Assembly (NCBI GenBank): GCA_964468125.1
Contig: CAYXVF010000009.1
Coordinates: forward strand, 1-64,000
Length of the DNA stretch: 64,000 nt
Source of the DNA: CAYXVF01 sp964468125
GTDB taxonomy: Bacteria > Myxococcota > XYA12-FULL-58-9 > CAYXVF01
Direction of reading: 5' to 3'
Below the pieces are notes generated by a model. The model made no database searches and was not told where the DNA came from. It was given only the letters and a program-made list of their open reading frames with translations. The position numbers and the translations under genes are program-made. Shown here piece after piece: positions 8,785 to 17,534 of the stretch (positions within the stretch are counted from its first letter, which is position 1; the number at the start of each line of letters is the position of its first letter).

Positions 8785-10035
8785 ATGTTTCGTTTTCTCT
8801 CGGAGCCTGGCCCCTGGGCCACGCTGGCGTATTTCGAGCGCTGGCTTCCCCGGCAGGTGAAGCTCGCTCCGCCGGACACACAGGTGCGCGCGCTCTTCCT
8901 GGTGCTCCTCGCGTTCATCTCCGGGACCGCGGCGCTGCTCTTCGGGGTTCTCGACGTCGTGTTCACCCCCGACGCCACATTTTCCGCGACGCTCCTCTTC
9001 GCCCTCTGGGCGCTCACCTGGTCGATCCCGTTCGTGTTTCGCCGCTACGGCTATCGGACCCCGCTGTCCTACGCGTTGATCATGAGCATCAAGCTCACCA
9101 CCACCGCGCTCGCCTATTACTCCGGGGGCTTCTTCTCTGCGGCGATCACTTTGAACCTTCTCTTTCCCTTTGCCGCCGCGGCGCTCGTCAGTCTCCGGTC
9201 GGGCATTGCCATTTCGGTGCTCGTCATTGCGGAGGTTCATATCTTCTATGCGCTTCACTACTTCGACATCCCCTTGCCGGCCTACGACGTCGAAGCAGAA
9301 CGTTGGCTCGCAGGGCTGACCTTTGCGGTGACCAGCGTCGTGCTGATGGTCACCGCCTTGAGCTTCGACGTGCTTCGTCGCCGCGCCACTCTCGTGCAGA
9401 CTCGGATGGAGAGAGAGCTTTTGGTGGCGCGCCGCCTCGGTGAGCTCGGCGAGCTCGCGGGTGAGATCGCTCACGAGCTGAACAACCCGCTGAGCTACAC
9501 CATCGCGAACCTCGAGCAACTGCTGCACGAGCTTCGGGCCGGTGAAGTGCGCCCGGAGAACGTCGAAGAGTCGATCGGAGACGCGCTCGCAGGCGCGCTG
9601 TCGGTGAAGGAGCAGGTCTCCGGGCTGATCGCCCGAGTCAACCAAGAGCGCGCGCGCATCGACAGCTCGGACCTTTCGAATGTGGTCGAGCGTGCGGTCG
9701 ATACCGCGGTGGAGCTCAACGAAATCGGCTCGCGGCCCAAGGTGACGCGTCCGGGATCGCTCCCCCGGGTTCGCGGACACAGCGCCAGCCTCGATGCGAT
9801 CTTCTTCGCCCTGGCCATGGAGAGCCTCCGGCAGATCGACAGCGCGCTCGAGGTCTCCTTGGACGAAGAGGGGCCCTGGGTTCGTGCCGTCTTCCGTCAT
9901 CAACGGGGCACCCGAAGGCGACGGCTACGGGAGGGGCCCTGGCACGACCTCGAAGGCGCACTCACTTCTTTCGGAGCGGAGCTCACCGTCGACCGTCGGG
10001 CGGGGGAAGTGACCATCCGCCTGCCGCGTGCATGA
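8785..10035 (+). CDS. membrane histidine kinase with degenerate ATP-binding domain
   Basis: 416 residues. About five to six membrane helices fill residues 35-195, with no large periplasmic sensor, suggesting sensing within the membrane. The dimerisation/phosphoacceptor segment is intact: GEIAHELNNPLSYTIANLEQ, His at about 230. The C-terminal part (about 300-416) is where the HATPase domain should be, but no N-box Asn, DxGxG (G1) or GxGxGL (G2) element is visible. The N-box position reads DAIFFALAMESLRQI. It may therefore be a pseudokinase or a very divergent kinase. No response regulator is adjacent. Confidence 0.7.
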   Translation: MFRFLSEPGPWATLAYFERWLPRQVKLAPPDTQVRALFLVLLAFISGTAALLFGVLDVVFTPDATFSATLLFALWALTWSIPFVFRRYGYRTPLSYALIMSIKLTTTALAYYSGGFFSAAITLNLLFPFAAAALVSLRSGIAISVLVIAEVHIFYALHYFDIPLPAYDVEAERWLAGLTFAVTSVVLMVTALSFDVLRRRATLVQTRMERELLVARRLGELGELAGEIAHELNNPLSYTIANLEQLLHELRAGEVRPENVEESIGDALAGALSVKEQVSGLIARVNQERARIDSSDLSNVVERAVDTAVELNEIGSRPKVTRPGSLPRVRGHSASLDAIFFALAMESLRQIDSALEVSLDEEGPWVRAVFRHQRGTRRRRLREGPWHDLEGALTSFGAELTVDRRAGEVTIRLPRA

Positions 10036-10919
10036 AAGACCTCACCGATCGGTACGTCCGCGATTTGGCCTGGACCATCGGATCGCCACCGATGTGCCGC
10101 CCACCCCCCGGCGCCGTTGCCCGCTGGGTCAGCGACGCCGATTGCGAAGGCGAGCGGATCGCCCTCGATCATTGGTTGCACACGCTCGATCGAGATCCGT
10201 CGCCGCTCCGCAGCTTCCTGAGCGCGCGCCCCTCCCATCGCCTCGGCCACTACTTCGAGGCACTCAATAGCTACTGGCTGTCCTCGGCGCCGAGCTACGA
10301 ACGCCTCACCGAAGGCTGGGTCCTGCGCCGGGATGGTGAGACGGTCGGCGAGCTCGACTTCGTCTATCGGAACGGGGCGCGGGTGGTGCACCTCGAAGTG
10401 GCGGTGAAATTCTATCTGCGCGTGGCCGAGCCTCCCGAACCCGCGAGCTACGTCGGCCCGGGGCTCCGCGATCGCTTCGACCGCAAGCTCCGAAAGCTCG
10501 AGCGCGAGCAGTCGCGGCGCGTGGACGAGGCCGTCGCCGGTGAGCTCCGCTCGGCGCTCGGGGCCGTCGTGGGTGAAGCGGAGGTTCGCCTCAAGGGTGT
10601 TCTCTTCGAGCCCCACGAGACTCGTCTCGACCGTCCGCCGGAGTTGGCGGACTCGAGCCTGGGAGGCCTTTGGATCGAGATCTCCCGCTTGGAAGAGCTC
10701 GAATCGGACTGTGAATGGCACATCCTCGAGAAGCTCGATTGGTTGAGTGGACCGGAGCCAAACCGCGAGGGCGTATCCTTTGCGACGATGGCTGGCCTTC
10801 TGCGCGCGCGCACGCCGATGCGCCCCGTTCAAGTGTGCGAACGGAACGGCTCGGAGCTGCGACGCGTGTTTGTGGTTCCTGAGGGGTTCTCGAGCGCGGC
10901 GAGGAGCGCGCTCGCCTGA
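10032..10919 (+). CDS. DUF1853 family protein
   Basis: 295 residues. The family pattern is clear: RLGHYFEALNSYWL, then GELDFVYR, then HLEVAVKFYLRV, GPGLRDRFDRKLRKLEREQ. The Glu-x-x-x-Lys and Asp spacing in these elements recalls PD-(D/E)XK nuclease folds, which is my inference. The biochemical role of DUF1853 proteins is not known to me. Its ATG overlaps the stop of the histidine kinase gene (ATGA at 10032-10035), so it is translationally coupled to it. Its last 91 bases overlap the 3' end of the TrhO-RluA fusion gene on the other strand. Confidence 0.75.
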   Translation: MKDLTDRYVRDLAWTIGSPPMCRPPPGAVARWVSDADCEGERIALDHWLHTLDRDPSPLRSFLSARPSHRLGHYFEALNSYWLSSAPSYERLTEGWVLRRDGETVGELDFVYRNGARVVHLEVAVKFYLRVAEPPEPASYVGPGLRDRFDRKLRKLEREQSRRVDEAVAGELRSALGAVVGEAEVRLKGVLFEPHETRLDRPPELADSSLGGLWIEISRLEELESDCEWHILEKLDWLSGPEPNREGVSFATMAGLLRARTPMRPVQVCERNGSELRRVFVVPEGFSSAARSALA

Positions 10920-12670
10920 GGCGCCCAGGGCGGTGGCGGCGCTTCGAACGTCACTCTCTCGCCGGTGGCCGGATGGTCAATCTTGAGACTCCAGGAATGC
11001 AGATGCATGGCGGGCTCGTCGATCGCACGCGTCATCGGGGACGATTCCTCGGCGTAGGCGCGATCTCCAACCACAGAGTGTCCGAAGGACTGCGCATGGA
11101 CCCGGATTTGATTCGTCCGGCCCGTGCTCGGCTCCGCGAGCAGAAGCGTCGTGTGGGTGCGTCGTTCGAGGACCTGAAACATCGTGCGCGCCTGGTCTCC
11201 CCGATCGCTCACCTCCCGTCGGCCCGCGGGTCCGACCCTTCGCCCGATGGGCGCGTCGCAGCTGAAGCTCTCGCTCGCAGGGTGGCCCTCCACCTCCACG
11301 AGGTAGAGTTTTTTTACCGTGCCGGCTTCGAACTGCGGCTGCAGGAGGCCTGCGATCCGACGGGACGTGCTGAACACGACGAGCCCGGTGGTGTTCGCGT
11401 CGAGGCGATGCGCCGGGCGCAGGCGCTTTGGCGCGTAGAGCGGCCGCAAAAAAGCTTCGAGGGTGTTTCTGTTGAACCGTCCGCTCGGGTGCATGGGGAG
11501 GGGGGCGGGCTTGTTGACCGTGACCACCCACTCGTCTTCGTAGAGGATCTTCACCGCAGCGTTCACCTCTGGCTCCACCACCGACGGCTCGAGGTGAACG
11601 ATGACGTCGCCTGCGCGGACAGGGCTATGCCACTCGAGCACGTCACCCCGCCGCCGCAAGCGTCCCGCTTCGACCCGCCGGCGCCAATCCGTCACATGAG
11701 GATGCTCACGCTCGAGCATCACCCCCAGAGTGAGCCCATCGTGTCGAGCGCCGACATGAAGTGGACGCTCATTGTCTGCGGGGGTCGAGCCCGGAAGGAC
11801 GCGGAGATTCTCCGCGAGGCGGGTGTTGCGCTCCCGTACACGTCGCGCCCGAGCGCTGATGTCGTCTTCGTAGCAGTAGGGGCAGGACTCGCCCTCGACG
11901 TAGAGCGGGGAGCACTGCTCGTCCACGGTCAGGGGATGTTGGCAGGCGAAGCATTGAACAGTCTCCGTCTCGCTCAAGCTCGGGTCGAGGGCCACGCGCT
12001 GATCGAAGACGAAGCATTCGCCGTCGTAGTGCGCCCCGCCGCATTCCTCGAAGTATTTGAGAATACCGCCGTCGAGCTGCCAAACGTCCTCGAAGCCGCT
12101 CTCGAGCAGATAAGGGGCCGCCTTCTCGCAGCGGATTCCGCCGGTGCAAAAAGTCACGATTGGTGCGCCGCGAAGCCGCTCCCGGAGCGAATCCACGACG
12201 CCCGGAAAGTCACGAAAGCTCTCGAGCTGCGGGTCCAAAGCGCCGCGAAAGGTGCCGAGCTGAACCTCGAAATGATTGCGCGTGTCGACGAGGTGGACCG
12301 GGCGACCCTCGTCGAGCCAGCGCTTGAGCTCCGAGGGCGCGAGCCTGGGCGCATTGCCCACGTCCACCTCTCTGCCAAAGGCGATGATCTCTTTCTTTAC
12401 CTTCACGAGCATCCGGCGAAAGGGCCTGCGGTCGCTCAGGCTCTCTTTGACGTGCAGGTCGGCGAGCCGGGGGTCTGAGCGCAGGTCGCAAAGGAGCGAC
12501 TCGATTCCCGGGCGCTCCCCGCCGACGAAGAGGTTGATTCCTTCCGGACTCAACAGGATGGTCCCGCACAAGCGCTCGCGTTTGCAGAGGGCGCGAAGCG
12601 TGGCGCGGCGCTCGTCGAGGGCGTCGAGCTCGGCGAAGTGATAGGCCGCGATGTTCACATACTTCGACAT
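10829..12670 (-). CDS. fusion of TrhO-type rhodanese tRNA hydroxylase and RluA-type pseudouridine synthase
   Basis: 613 residues from the ATG at 12670 (MSKYVN), chosen by likeness to TrhO starts. Residues 1-about 260 are TrhO (YceA): a ferredoxin-like domain, then a rhodanese domain with the active loop CTGGIRCEKA. TrhO makes 5-hydroxyuridine at the wobble position of tRNA. A Cys-rich stretch follows (CFACQHP through CPYCYEDD), as in longer TrhO proteins. From about residue 310 there is an S4-like basic segment and an RluA-family pseudouridine synthase core with the catalytic Asp in HRLDANTTGL and the closing GRTNQIRVH motif. Both halves look intact, so one chain may carry two RNA-modifying activities. 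Confidence 0.88.
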   Translation of the reverse strand: MSKYVNIAAYHFAELDALDERRATLRALCKRERLCGTILLSPEGINLFVGGERPGIESLLCDLRSDPRLADLHVKESLSDRRPFRRMLVKVKKEIIAFGREVDVGNAPRLAPSELKRWLDEGRPVHLVDTRNHFEVQLGTFRGALDPQLESFRDFPGVVDSLRERLRGAPIVTFCTGGIRCEKAAPYLLESGFEDVWQLDGGILKYFEECGGAHYDGECFVFDQRVALDPSLSETETVQCFACQHPLTVDEQCSPLYVEGESCPYCYEDDISARARRVRERNTRLAENLRVLPGSTPADNERPLHVGARHDGLTLGVMLEREHPHVTDWRRRVEAGRLRRRGDVLEWHSPVRAGDVIVHLEPSVVEPEVNAAVKILYEDEWVVTVNKPAPLPMHPSGRFNRNTLEAFLRPLYAPKRLRPAHRLDANTTGLVVFSTSRRIAGLLQPQFEAGTVKKLYLVEVEGHPASESFSCDAPIGRRVGPAGRREVSDRGDQARTMFQVLERRTHTTLLLAEPSTGRTNQIRVHAQSFGHSVVGDRAYAEESSPMTRAIDEPAMHLHSWSLKIDHPATGERVTFEAPPPPWAPQASALLAALENPSGTTNTRRSSEPFRSHT

Positions 12671-13136
12671 GGCCCGGCTCATAGCGAGCCAGACCGGCCC
12701 CCGCAATCTACTGGAGCGCTTCCTCCAACCGGTGGTCCAACTGTTGGAACGCCATCCGGCTCTCTTGGTCTCGCTCGGCGCCGGGTCGCTCGTCCTGCTC
12801 GTGAGCTCGGCGCTGGCGCTGCCCTGGCTGATTCGGCGACTCCCCTCCGACTACTTGACCGCGGAGCCCGATGCGCCCTCGGCCCATCCGGTGCTCAGGC
12901 TGGTCGTGGCGGTGCTGCGCAACATCGCGGCGTCCGTCCTTCTCGTCGCGGGGGTGGCCATGTTGGTGCTGCCTGGCCAGGGACTGCTCACGATCGCCGC
13001 TGCCGTGGCGGTCAGCACCGCCCCTGGCAAGCGGCGGCTCTTGCGGTGGATCGCCTCTCGGCCGGTGATCCTGCGCGCGATGAACCGAATCCGGAAACGG
13101 GCCGGCGTGGCCGAGCTCGAGGCTCCCGATCCCTGA
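12669..13136 (+). CDS. PGPGW-type small membrane protein
   Basis: 155 residues from ATG at 12669; an in-frame ATG at 12651 is also possible. There are three hydrophobic segments. The last pair contains LLVAGVAMLVLPGQGLLTI, which matches the PGPGW transmembrane family signature (VGLAMLVLPGPG), with Gln replacing the second Pro-Gly element. The tail is basic. The function of the family is unknown. Its ATG overlaps the divergent ATG of the TrhO-RluA gene within a single CATG at 12668-12671, leaving no private 5' leader for either gene. Confidence 0.7.
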   Translation: MARLIASQTGPRNLLERFLQPVVQLLERHPALLVSLGAGSLVLLVSSALALPWLIRRLPSDYLTAEPDAPSAHPVLRLVVAVLRNIAASVLLVAGVAMLVLPGQGLLTIAAAVAVSTAPGKRRLLRWIASRPVILRAMNRIRKRAGVAELEAPDP

Positions 13137-13204
13137 GTGGCGTACTTTCACCGGCTGCGATCATCTGCTACCGAATCAGAGCACAGGAAATCGAGGAGTG
13201 TGGA

Positions 13205-13618
13205 ATGCGAGGACTCGTCGTCGTCGGAGCGCTGTTGTTCGTGCTAGACGCGCACGCGCAGAGCGGAGAGAAGAGCTGGGCCAAGATGGCCGAAGAGCGC
13301 GCTGCGCGCATCGGTGAGCTCGCGAGGGAGGACCTCACGGGGGAAGCCGCGCCACCGCTGGAAGTCGTGCGCTCTCTTCTGACCCGTGTCGAAAGCAAGC
13401 TCGCCAATGACGACGTTGATGCCCTGCCCACGCTCTTTACGCGGATCGACCGGACGATCGTCTGGGTCGAGACCATGCAAAAACGAATGCTCGCGGAAAA
13501 GAACGCCGACGCCCTCGAACAAGAGGCGTCCTTCGCAGAAGAGCAGGCCAAAAAGGCTGAGGAAGAGCTCGCGACCATTGAGGCACGCTTCAAAGAGCTC
13601 GAGGAGAAGGGACTATGA
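13205..13618 (+). CDS. small exported coiled-coil protein
   Basis: 137 residues. A GAGGAG-like ribosome site precedes the ATG at 13205. The signal peptide is MRGLVVVGALLFVLDAHA, cleaved before QSGEKS. The mature part is nearly all helical and highly charged, with a C-terminal coiled coil rich in Glu, Lys and Ala. No family is recognised. Its stop overlaps the start of the OmpA lipoprotein gene (ATGA at 13615-13618), which strongly suggests the two work together in the periplasm. Confidence 0.75.
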   Translation: MRGLVVVGALLFVLDAHAQSGEKSWAKMAEERAARIGELAREDLTGEAAPPLEVVRSLLTRVESKLANDDVDALPTLFTRIDRTIVWVETMQKRMLAEKNADALEQEASFAEEQAKKAEEELATIEARFKELEEKGL

Positions 13619-14790
13619 GAGCCGCTTTTCTTTCGCTCGCCTTACTGTTCGCCGTCGGTGCCTGCGCGAAGGCACCGCGTCCCGCCGAGCTCAGTGAGCT
13701 CGACAAAGCAATGAAGGATGAAGAGAGCCTGACCGCCATGGCCGAGGCCGCCCCTGACGACGTTGCCCAGGCCAGAAACGAATACGCGAAGGCGACGGAG
13801 AGCTACGAGGATGGGGACATCGAGGACGCGGTCTCCTACGCGAAGCTCGCGGACCTCAGCCTGAAGATCGCAAACGAAAGGCTCCGACTCAATCGAGCCG
13901 AGACACGGATCGCAACGGCCAAGCGCACGAAAACCGACGCCGCCAAGCGTCTCGCCGATTCCATCGACATGAAGGGCAAGGTGGAGAAGCGCGTGGCCCG
14001 AATGGAGAAGATTCTTGCGCTCCAGGCGAGCCTCGAGTCGGAGAAGGCGGCCTCGCGCGCGGCCAAACGCGACATGGAAGCGCAGCTTCGGAAAGCAAAA
14101 AAGGAGCAAGAGGCCGCACTCGAAATGGAACGGGAGCGGCAGGAGCTCGTAGAGCTGGTGGCCACCGTGCGGGCCAAGCACGAGACCGCTGAAGTCATGA
14201 ACGCTGAAAAATACGCGCCAAAAGCACTCAGTGGCTCGTTGGATACGTTGGCCCTCGCGCAACGAGCGATCGTTGCAGACCAGTTCGAGGATGCGCGCAA
14301 GCTCATCGCGAGTGCCGACGAGTCGGCTACAAAGGCGCTAACGGTGGCACGCCGTGAGTACAAGGAACGCGTCGGCAAGCTCGAGGAGCGCGACAAGATC
14401 CTGGAAGACGCGGCAGACATCGTGGAAACCAGCGCCACCCAGGAGCGCGGTGTGGTCGTGACGCTCTACGGAATGTTCGCGCCGGGCGAGTCAGAGGTCC
14501 TCGAAGAAATGAAGCCCGTACTGGATGCCCTCGCAACGCTCGCGAAAAAGTACCCGGAATACCCCATTCTGGTGGAGGGCTACACCGACAGCCAAGGCCG
14601 GGAGAAGACCAACCTCGACCTTTCGGAAGCGCGCGCGAGATCCGTCCTCGACCAGCTCTTTGCGAAGGGGATCGAAACCAAGCGGGCGCGCTCCGCCGGC
14701 TACGGCGAAGCACGACCGGTCGCCGACAACTCGACTCCAGCAGGACGGGCAAAAAACCGCCGCGTGGAATTCGTACTGCTCTTCCCCTGA
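13615..14790 (+). CDS. OmpA-domain lipoprotein with long coiled coil
   Basis: 391 residues. The signal peptide ends in a lipobox-like VGAC at about residue 14-17, so the mature protein is probably lipid-anchored, most likely in the outer membrane. Residues about 25-265 form a long charged coiled coil. The C-terminal OmpA domain (about 280-391) binds peptidoglycan: it shows VLVEGYTDSQGREKTN, LSEARARSV and NRRVEFVLLFP. It would tether the envelope to the wall, with the coiled coil as spacer. It is coupled to the upstream exported helical protein and convergent with tolC. Confidence 0.88.
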   Translation: MRAAFLSLALLFAVGACAKAPRPAELSELDKAMKDEESLTAMAEAAPDDVAQARNEYAKATESYEDGDIEDAVSYAKLADLSLKIANERLRLNRAETRIATAKRTKTDAAKRLADSIDMKGKVEKRVARMEKILALQASLESEKAASRAAKRDMEAQLRKAKKEQEAALEMERERQELVELVATVRAKHETAEVMNAEKYAPKALSGSLDTLALAQRAIVADQFEDARKLIASADESATKALTVARREYKERVGKLEERDKILEDAADIVETSATQERGVVVTLYGMFAPGESEVLEEMKPVLDALATLAKKYPEYPILVEGYTDSQGREKTNLDLSEARARSVLDQLFAKGIETKRARSAGYGEARPVADNSTPAGRAKNRRVEFVLLFP

Positions 14791-14818
14791 GTCCGCCGAG
14801 GCGAAACCGCGGGTTGTT

Positions 14819-16210
14819 CTACTCCCACACTCCGCGCGCCACGCGATAAAGGGCGAGTGCCTCCTGGTACGACTGAAGCGCCGATACCACCTTGGTCGCT
14901 TCGTTCGCCGTCGTGACTTCGCGTTGGTTGACGAAGAGCAGGTTGCTCTGACCCAGCTCGAACATGCGTCGCTCCGCCGCTTCGAGTTGAAGGGAGAGGT
15001 CGTAGGACTCGCGGACGAGCTCGACCGAGCGCACCGCCGCTTCGAGACGAACGTAGGCCTCCCGAAGCTCAGCGGTGGCGGTCTGCGAAGCGAGTGCGTA
15101 GTCCGCCCGCAAACGTTCGAGCGCGGCGGAGGTGCGCATCACCTCGCCTCGTCCTTTGCGCCGCTGCAGGGGAAGCGCGAGCTTCACGCCTACCCCAACT
15201 TCCGCTTCGTTGATCGTCTTGTCGCTAGACGATGAGCCGTAGAGCACCGACTCGCCGACGTCCTGGCTCGCTTTCACCGTGAGGTCGACGGTGGGAGCAC
15301 CGAGGTTTTCGCCGAAGCGACGTTCGATCTCCACCTGTTCCATCAGACCATCGAAAAAACGCAGGTCCGGTCGCGTCGTGTTCAGCACCTCCAGATGCTC
15401 CTCCACGGGCATTCGGTCCACCGGCGCCGGATCTGGAAAATCCTCCGGCAGGTTGGCTTCCGTCGGTACCACCGGCAGGCCCTCGGCGTTGCGATAGAAC
15501 AAGCTCAACGCGAGCGCCGCGGCCGTGAGGTCGCGCTCAGCGTTCACCAAGAGATCCCTGCGGGATACGATCAGCCGCATGTTGTCGCGCAACAGGATCT
15601 CCGGCGCACCGCCCTGCTGCACCTGCCGCTGCACGGCCTCCTGACGAACCTCTGCGAGATCGAGGAGGCGTTCGATGATCTTCTTCTTCTGCGCCGCGCT
15701 CACCCACTTCCAATAGACGCTCGTGGCCTTACCCAGCACCTGCAGCTCGGTGAGGTTGCGATTGAGATCCTCGAGCTCGACCTGCACCTCCGCGAGCTGC
15801 ACGCCCAGGCGGCGCGCGTCGATGGCTCGGTCCTGCCACAGGGGGATGTTTATTCCCACGAAGGCTTCGCCCTGATCGCTCGTAACCGTCCCGCCCTTGT
15901 AGGCAGGGAAATCCTCGCCGTAGCGATAGCCGCCTTCGAGGTCGATACCGCCGAAGGAGAGACCCTGCTCGAGACCGACGCCGAGGTCCGTCTTGTCGTA
16001 AAAGCCGAGGACGTCACGTTTACCTTCGGCTTTGACCTTCAGGTCAAAGACACCCCGGTTGGCCAAGAGCTTGCCCTGCGCTTCCTCCACCTTCTTCTGC
16101 GCGGCGGTGAGCTTCGGGTAGTGGACCCGTACCGAGTCCAAAACCGCATCGAGGGAGAGCGGGTCGCCCGCGGAGAGCGAGAGGGCGAGCACCCATGTTG
16201 CGCAATTCAT
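14819..16210 (-). CDS. TolC-family outer-membrane channel protein
   Basis: 463 residues, typical for TolC/OEP proteins. A signal peptide (MNCATWVLALSLSAG) is followed by two OEP repeats rich in long helices, for example SLDAVLDSVRVHYPKLTAAQKKVEEA near the start, split here as the first helix. It should form the trimeric outer-membrane exit duct. It starts one base after the stop of the HlyD-type adaptor gene, so it is the last gene of a regulator-ABC-adaptor-channel operon. The conserved TolC-type Asp/Tyr entrance residues cannot be assigned by eye. Confidence 0.88.
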   Translation of the reverse strand: MNCATWVLALSLSAGDPLSLDAVLDSVRVHYPKLTAAQKKVEEAQGKLLANRGVFDLKVKAEGKRDVLGFYDKTDLGVGLEQGLSFGGIDLEGGYRYGEDFPAYKGGTVTSDQGEAFVGINIPLWQDRAIDARRLGVQLAEVQVELEDLNRNLTELQVLGKATSVYWKWVSAAQKKKIIERLLDLAEVRQEAVQRQVQQGGAPEILLRDNMRLIVSRRDLLVNAERDLTAAALALSLFYRNAEGLPVVPTEANLPEDFPDPAPVDRMPVEEHLEVLNTTRPDLRFFDGLMEQVEIERRFGENLGAPTVDLTVKASQDVGESVLYGSSSSDKTINEAEVGVGVKLALPLQRRKGRGEVMRTSAALERLRADYALASQTATAELREAYVRLEAAVRSVELVRESYDLSLQLEAAERRMFELGQSNLLFVNQREVTTANEATKVVSALQSYQEALALYRVARGVWE

Positions 16211-16211
16211 A

Positions 16212-17534
16212 TTATTTGGATTTCCTCTTCACCGGTTGGCCGACCTGCTCATCGATGTCCGGCTGATCCGGGAGTGAGACCGGGAAGCCATTCAGTTGCC
16301 GCCAAACCTCGTAGCCGAGGGACACCTGGTTGAGGAGGACCCAGCCCTTCGCCTTGATGCCCTGACGAAGGTAGGTGGCTTCGGGCCAGGCTTCGTCGCT
16401 TTCGTCCGGGACGACCACGATTCTAAACCGCCCATTTTCCCGCCCGAGGGCGTCTACCACCGCAACCTTGCCAGCGAAGGTGCCGACCGCTACGGAGGGC
16501 CAGCCCACGAACTGTACCGCCGGCCACCCCTCGAACTGGAGGCGGACCTCGCGTCCCTTGGTGATGAGCGGCGCATCGTTCCCGTTGACGAAGAGCTCCA
16601 CGGCTCGGGACGTCGTGTCTGGCACGAGGATTCCGAGCTGCGAGCCCACGTCGACGGTCTTTGCCCCCTGGCTTCCGACGATGCGCAGGATTGCGCCGTC
16701 GCGCGGTGCGGTGACGATCCGTGACGACTGGCGAGCCAGGTCGACCTCGATCTTCGTGGCCTCTTCCTGCGCCTTGGCCACGTCCGATTCGGCCTTCTGC
16801 GCCTTGGCCCGCGCGTCCGCCACCTTTGCGCTCGCCTCCGCGCCTTTTTGCAGCAGCTCCGCTTGCTTTGCGAACACGTTGGACTCCGCCTCGGTGACCG
16901 AAGCCTGCGCCTTGTTCATCTCCGCTTTCGACTTGGCGAAGGTCAGCTCCGCGAGCTCGAGGTCCCGCTTGGACGAAAGCCCCTCGGTGAAGAGCTGCTC
17001 GACGCGCTCAACATTGAGCTTGGCGGTCGCGAAGTTCTGCTTCTCTGCCTCGAACGTCTCGCGAACGGCCTGCAGCTTCTGCTCGGCCATGCGCACGCGC
17101 AAACGCGCCGCTTCGATCGTCACCTCTCGTGCACGTTCGAGGGATTCCACCTGCGCCTCGTAGGCGAGGGCTTGCTCCTCGGCGGCGCCCACGCGGACCA
17201 GGGCCGCTGAGCGGTTCGCTTCGAGTCGCTGCACATAGTTCGGGTCGATGTCTGCGAGCTCGACGATCTTGTCGCCGGTTTTCACGTGCTGGCCCTCGAC
17301 GACGAACCACTCGACGATCCGACCCTTGACCGGCGCTTCGATCACCTGCTCGCGATCGACGGGCGCGAAGGCGACGACCTTTCCGAGACCGCTCGCCGAC
17401 TGCTGCCAGGGCGAGAGCGGCAGCCCGATCATGGCGACACCGAAAATGATGCCGAGCCAGAGCGACGGCCGTCGGAGCACCGCCGGCGTCTCAGCCAGCT
17501 GAACGACTTCAAGGGTCTTGGCCACTGCGCTCAT
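16212..17534 (-). CDS. HlyD-family periplasmic adaptor
   Basis: 440 residues from the ATG at 17534, which has a strong GGAGGTGGT ribosome site. One membrane helix (about 23-45) anchors it in the inner membrane. A biotinyl/lipoyl-like segment (EAPVKGRIVEWFVVEGQHV) precedes a long coiled-coil hairpin (about 100-280), then the second lipoyl half (RIVTAPRDGAILRI) and a beta-barrel domain. It would bridge the ABC subunit and TolC. The first 4 bases overlap the end of the ABC gene. The arrangement matches type I secretion or macromolecule export, but no substrate gene is recognised nearby. Confidence 0.88.
   Translation of the reverse strand: MSAVAKTLEVVQLAETPAVLRRPSLWLGIIFGVAMIGLPLSPWQQSASGLGKVVAFAPVDREQVIEAPVKGRIVEWFVVEGQHVKTGDKIVELADIDPNYVQRLEANRSAALVRVGAAEEQALAYEAQVESLERAREVTIEAARLRVRMAEQKLQAVRETFEAEKQNFATAKLNVERVEQLFTEGLSSKRDLELAELTFAKSKAEMNKAQASVTEAESNVFAKQAELLQKGAEASAKVADARAKAQKAESDVAKAQEEATKIEVDLARQSSRIVTAPRDGAILRIVGSQGAKTVDVGSQLGILVPDTTSRAVELFVNGNDAPLITKGREVRLQFEGWPAVQFVGWPSVAVGTFAGKVAVVDALGRENGRFRIVVVPDESDEAWPEATYLRQGIKAKGWVLLNQVSLGYEVWRQLNGFPVSLPDQPDIDEQVGQPVKRKSK

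Noticed and set aside
7633..9903. A 756-residue open frame on the minus strand
   Set aside because: It is antisense to the membrane-protein and histidine-kinase genes; the predicted residues are Arg/His/Glu-rich with no domain.
10973..12478. A 501-residue open frame on the plus strand
   Set aside because: It is antisense to the TrhO-RluA fusion, whose active-site motifs are clear.
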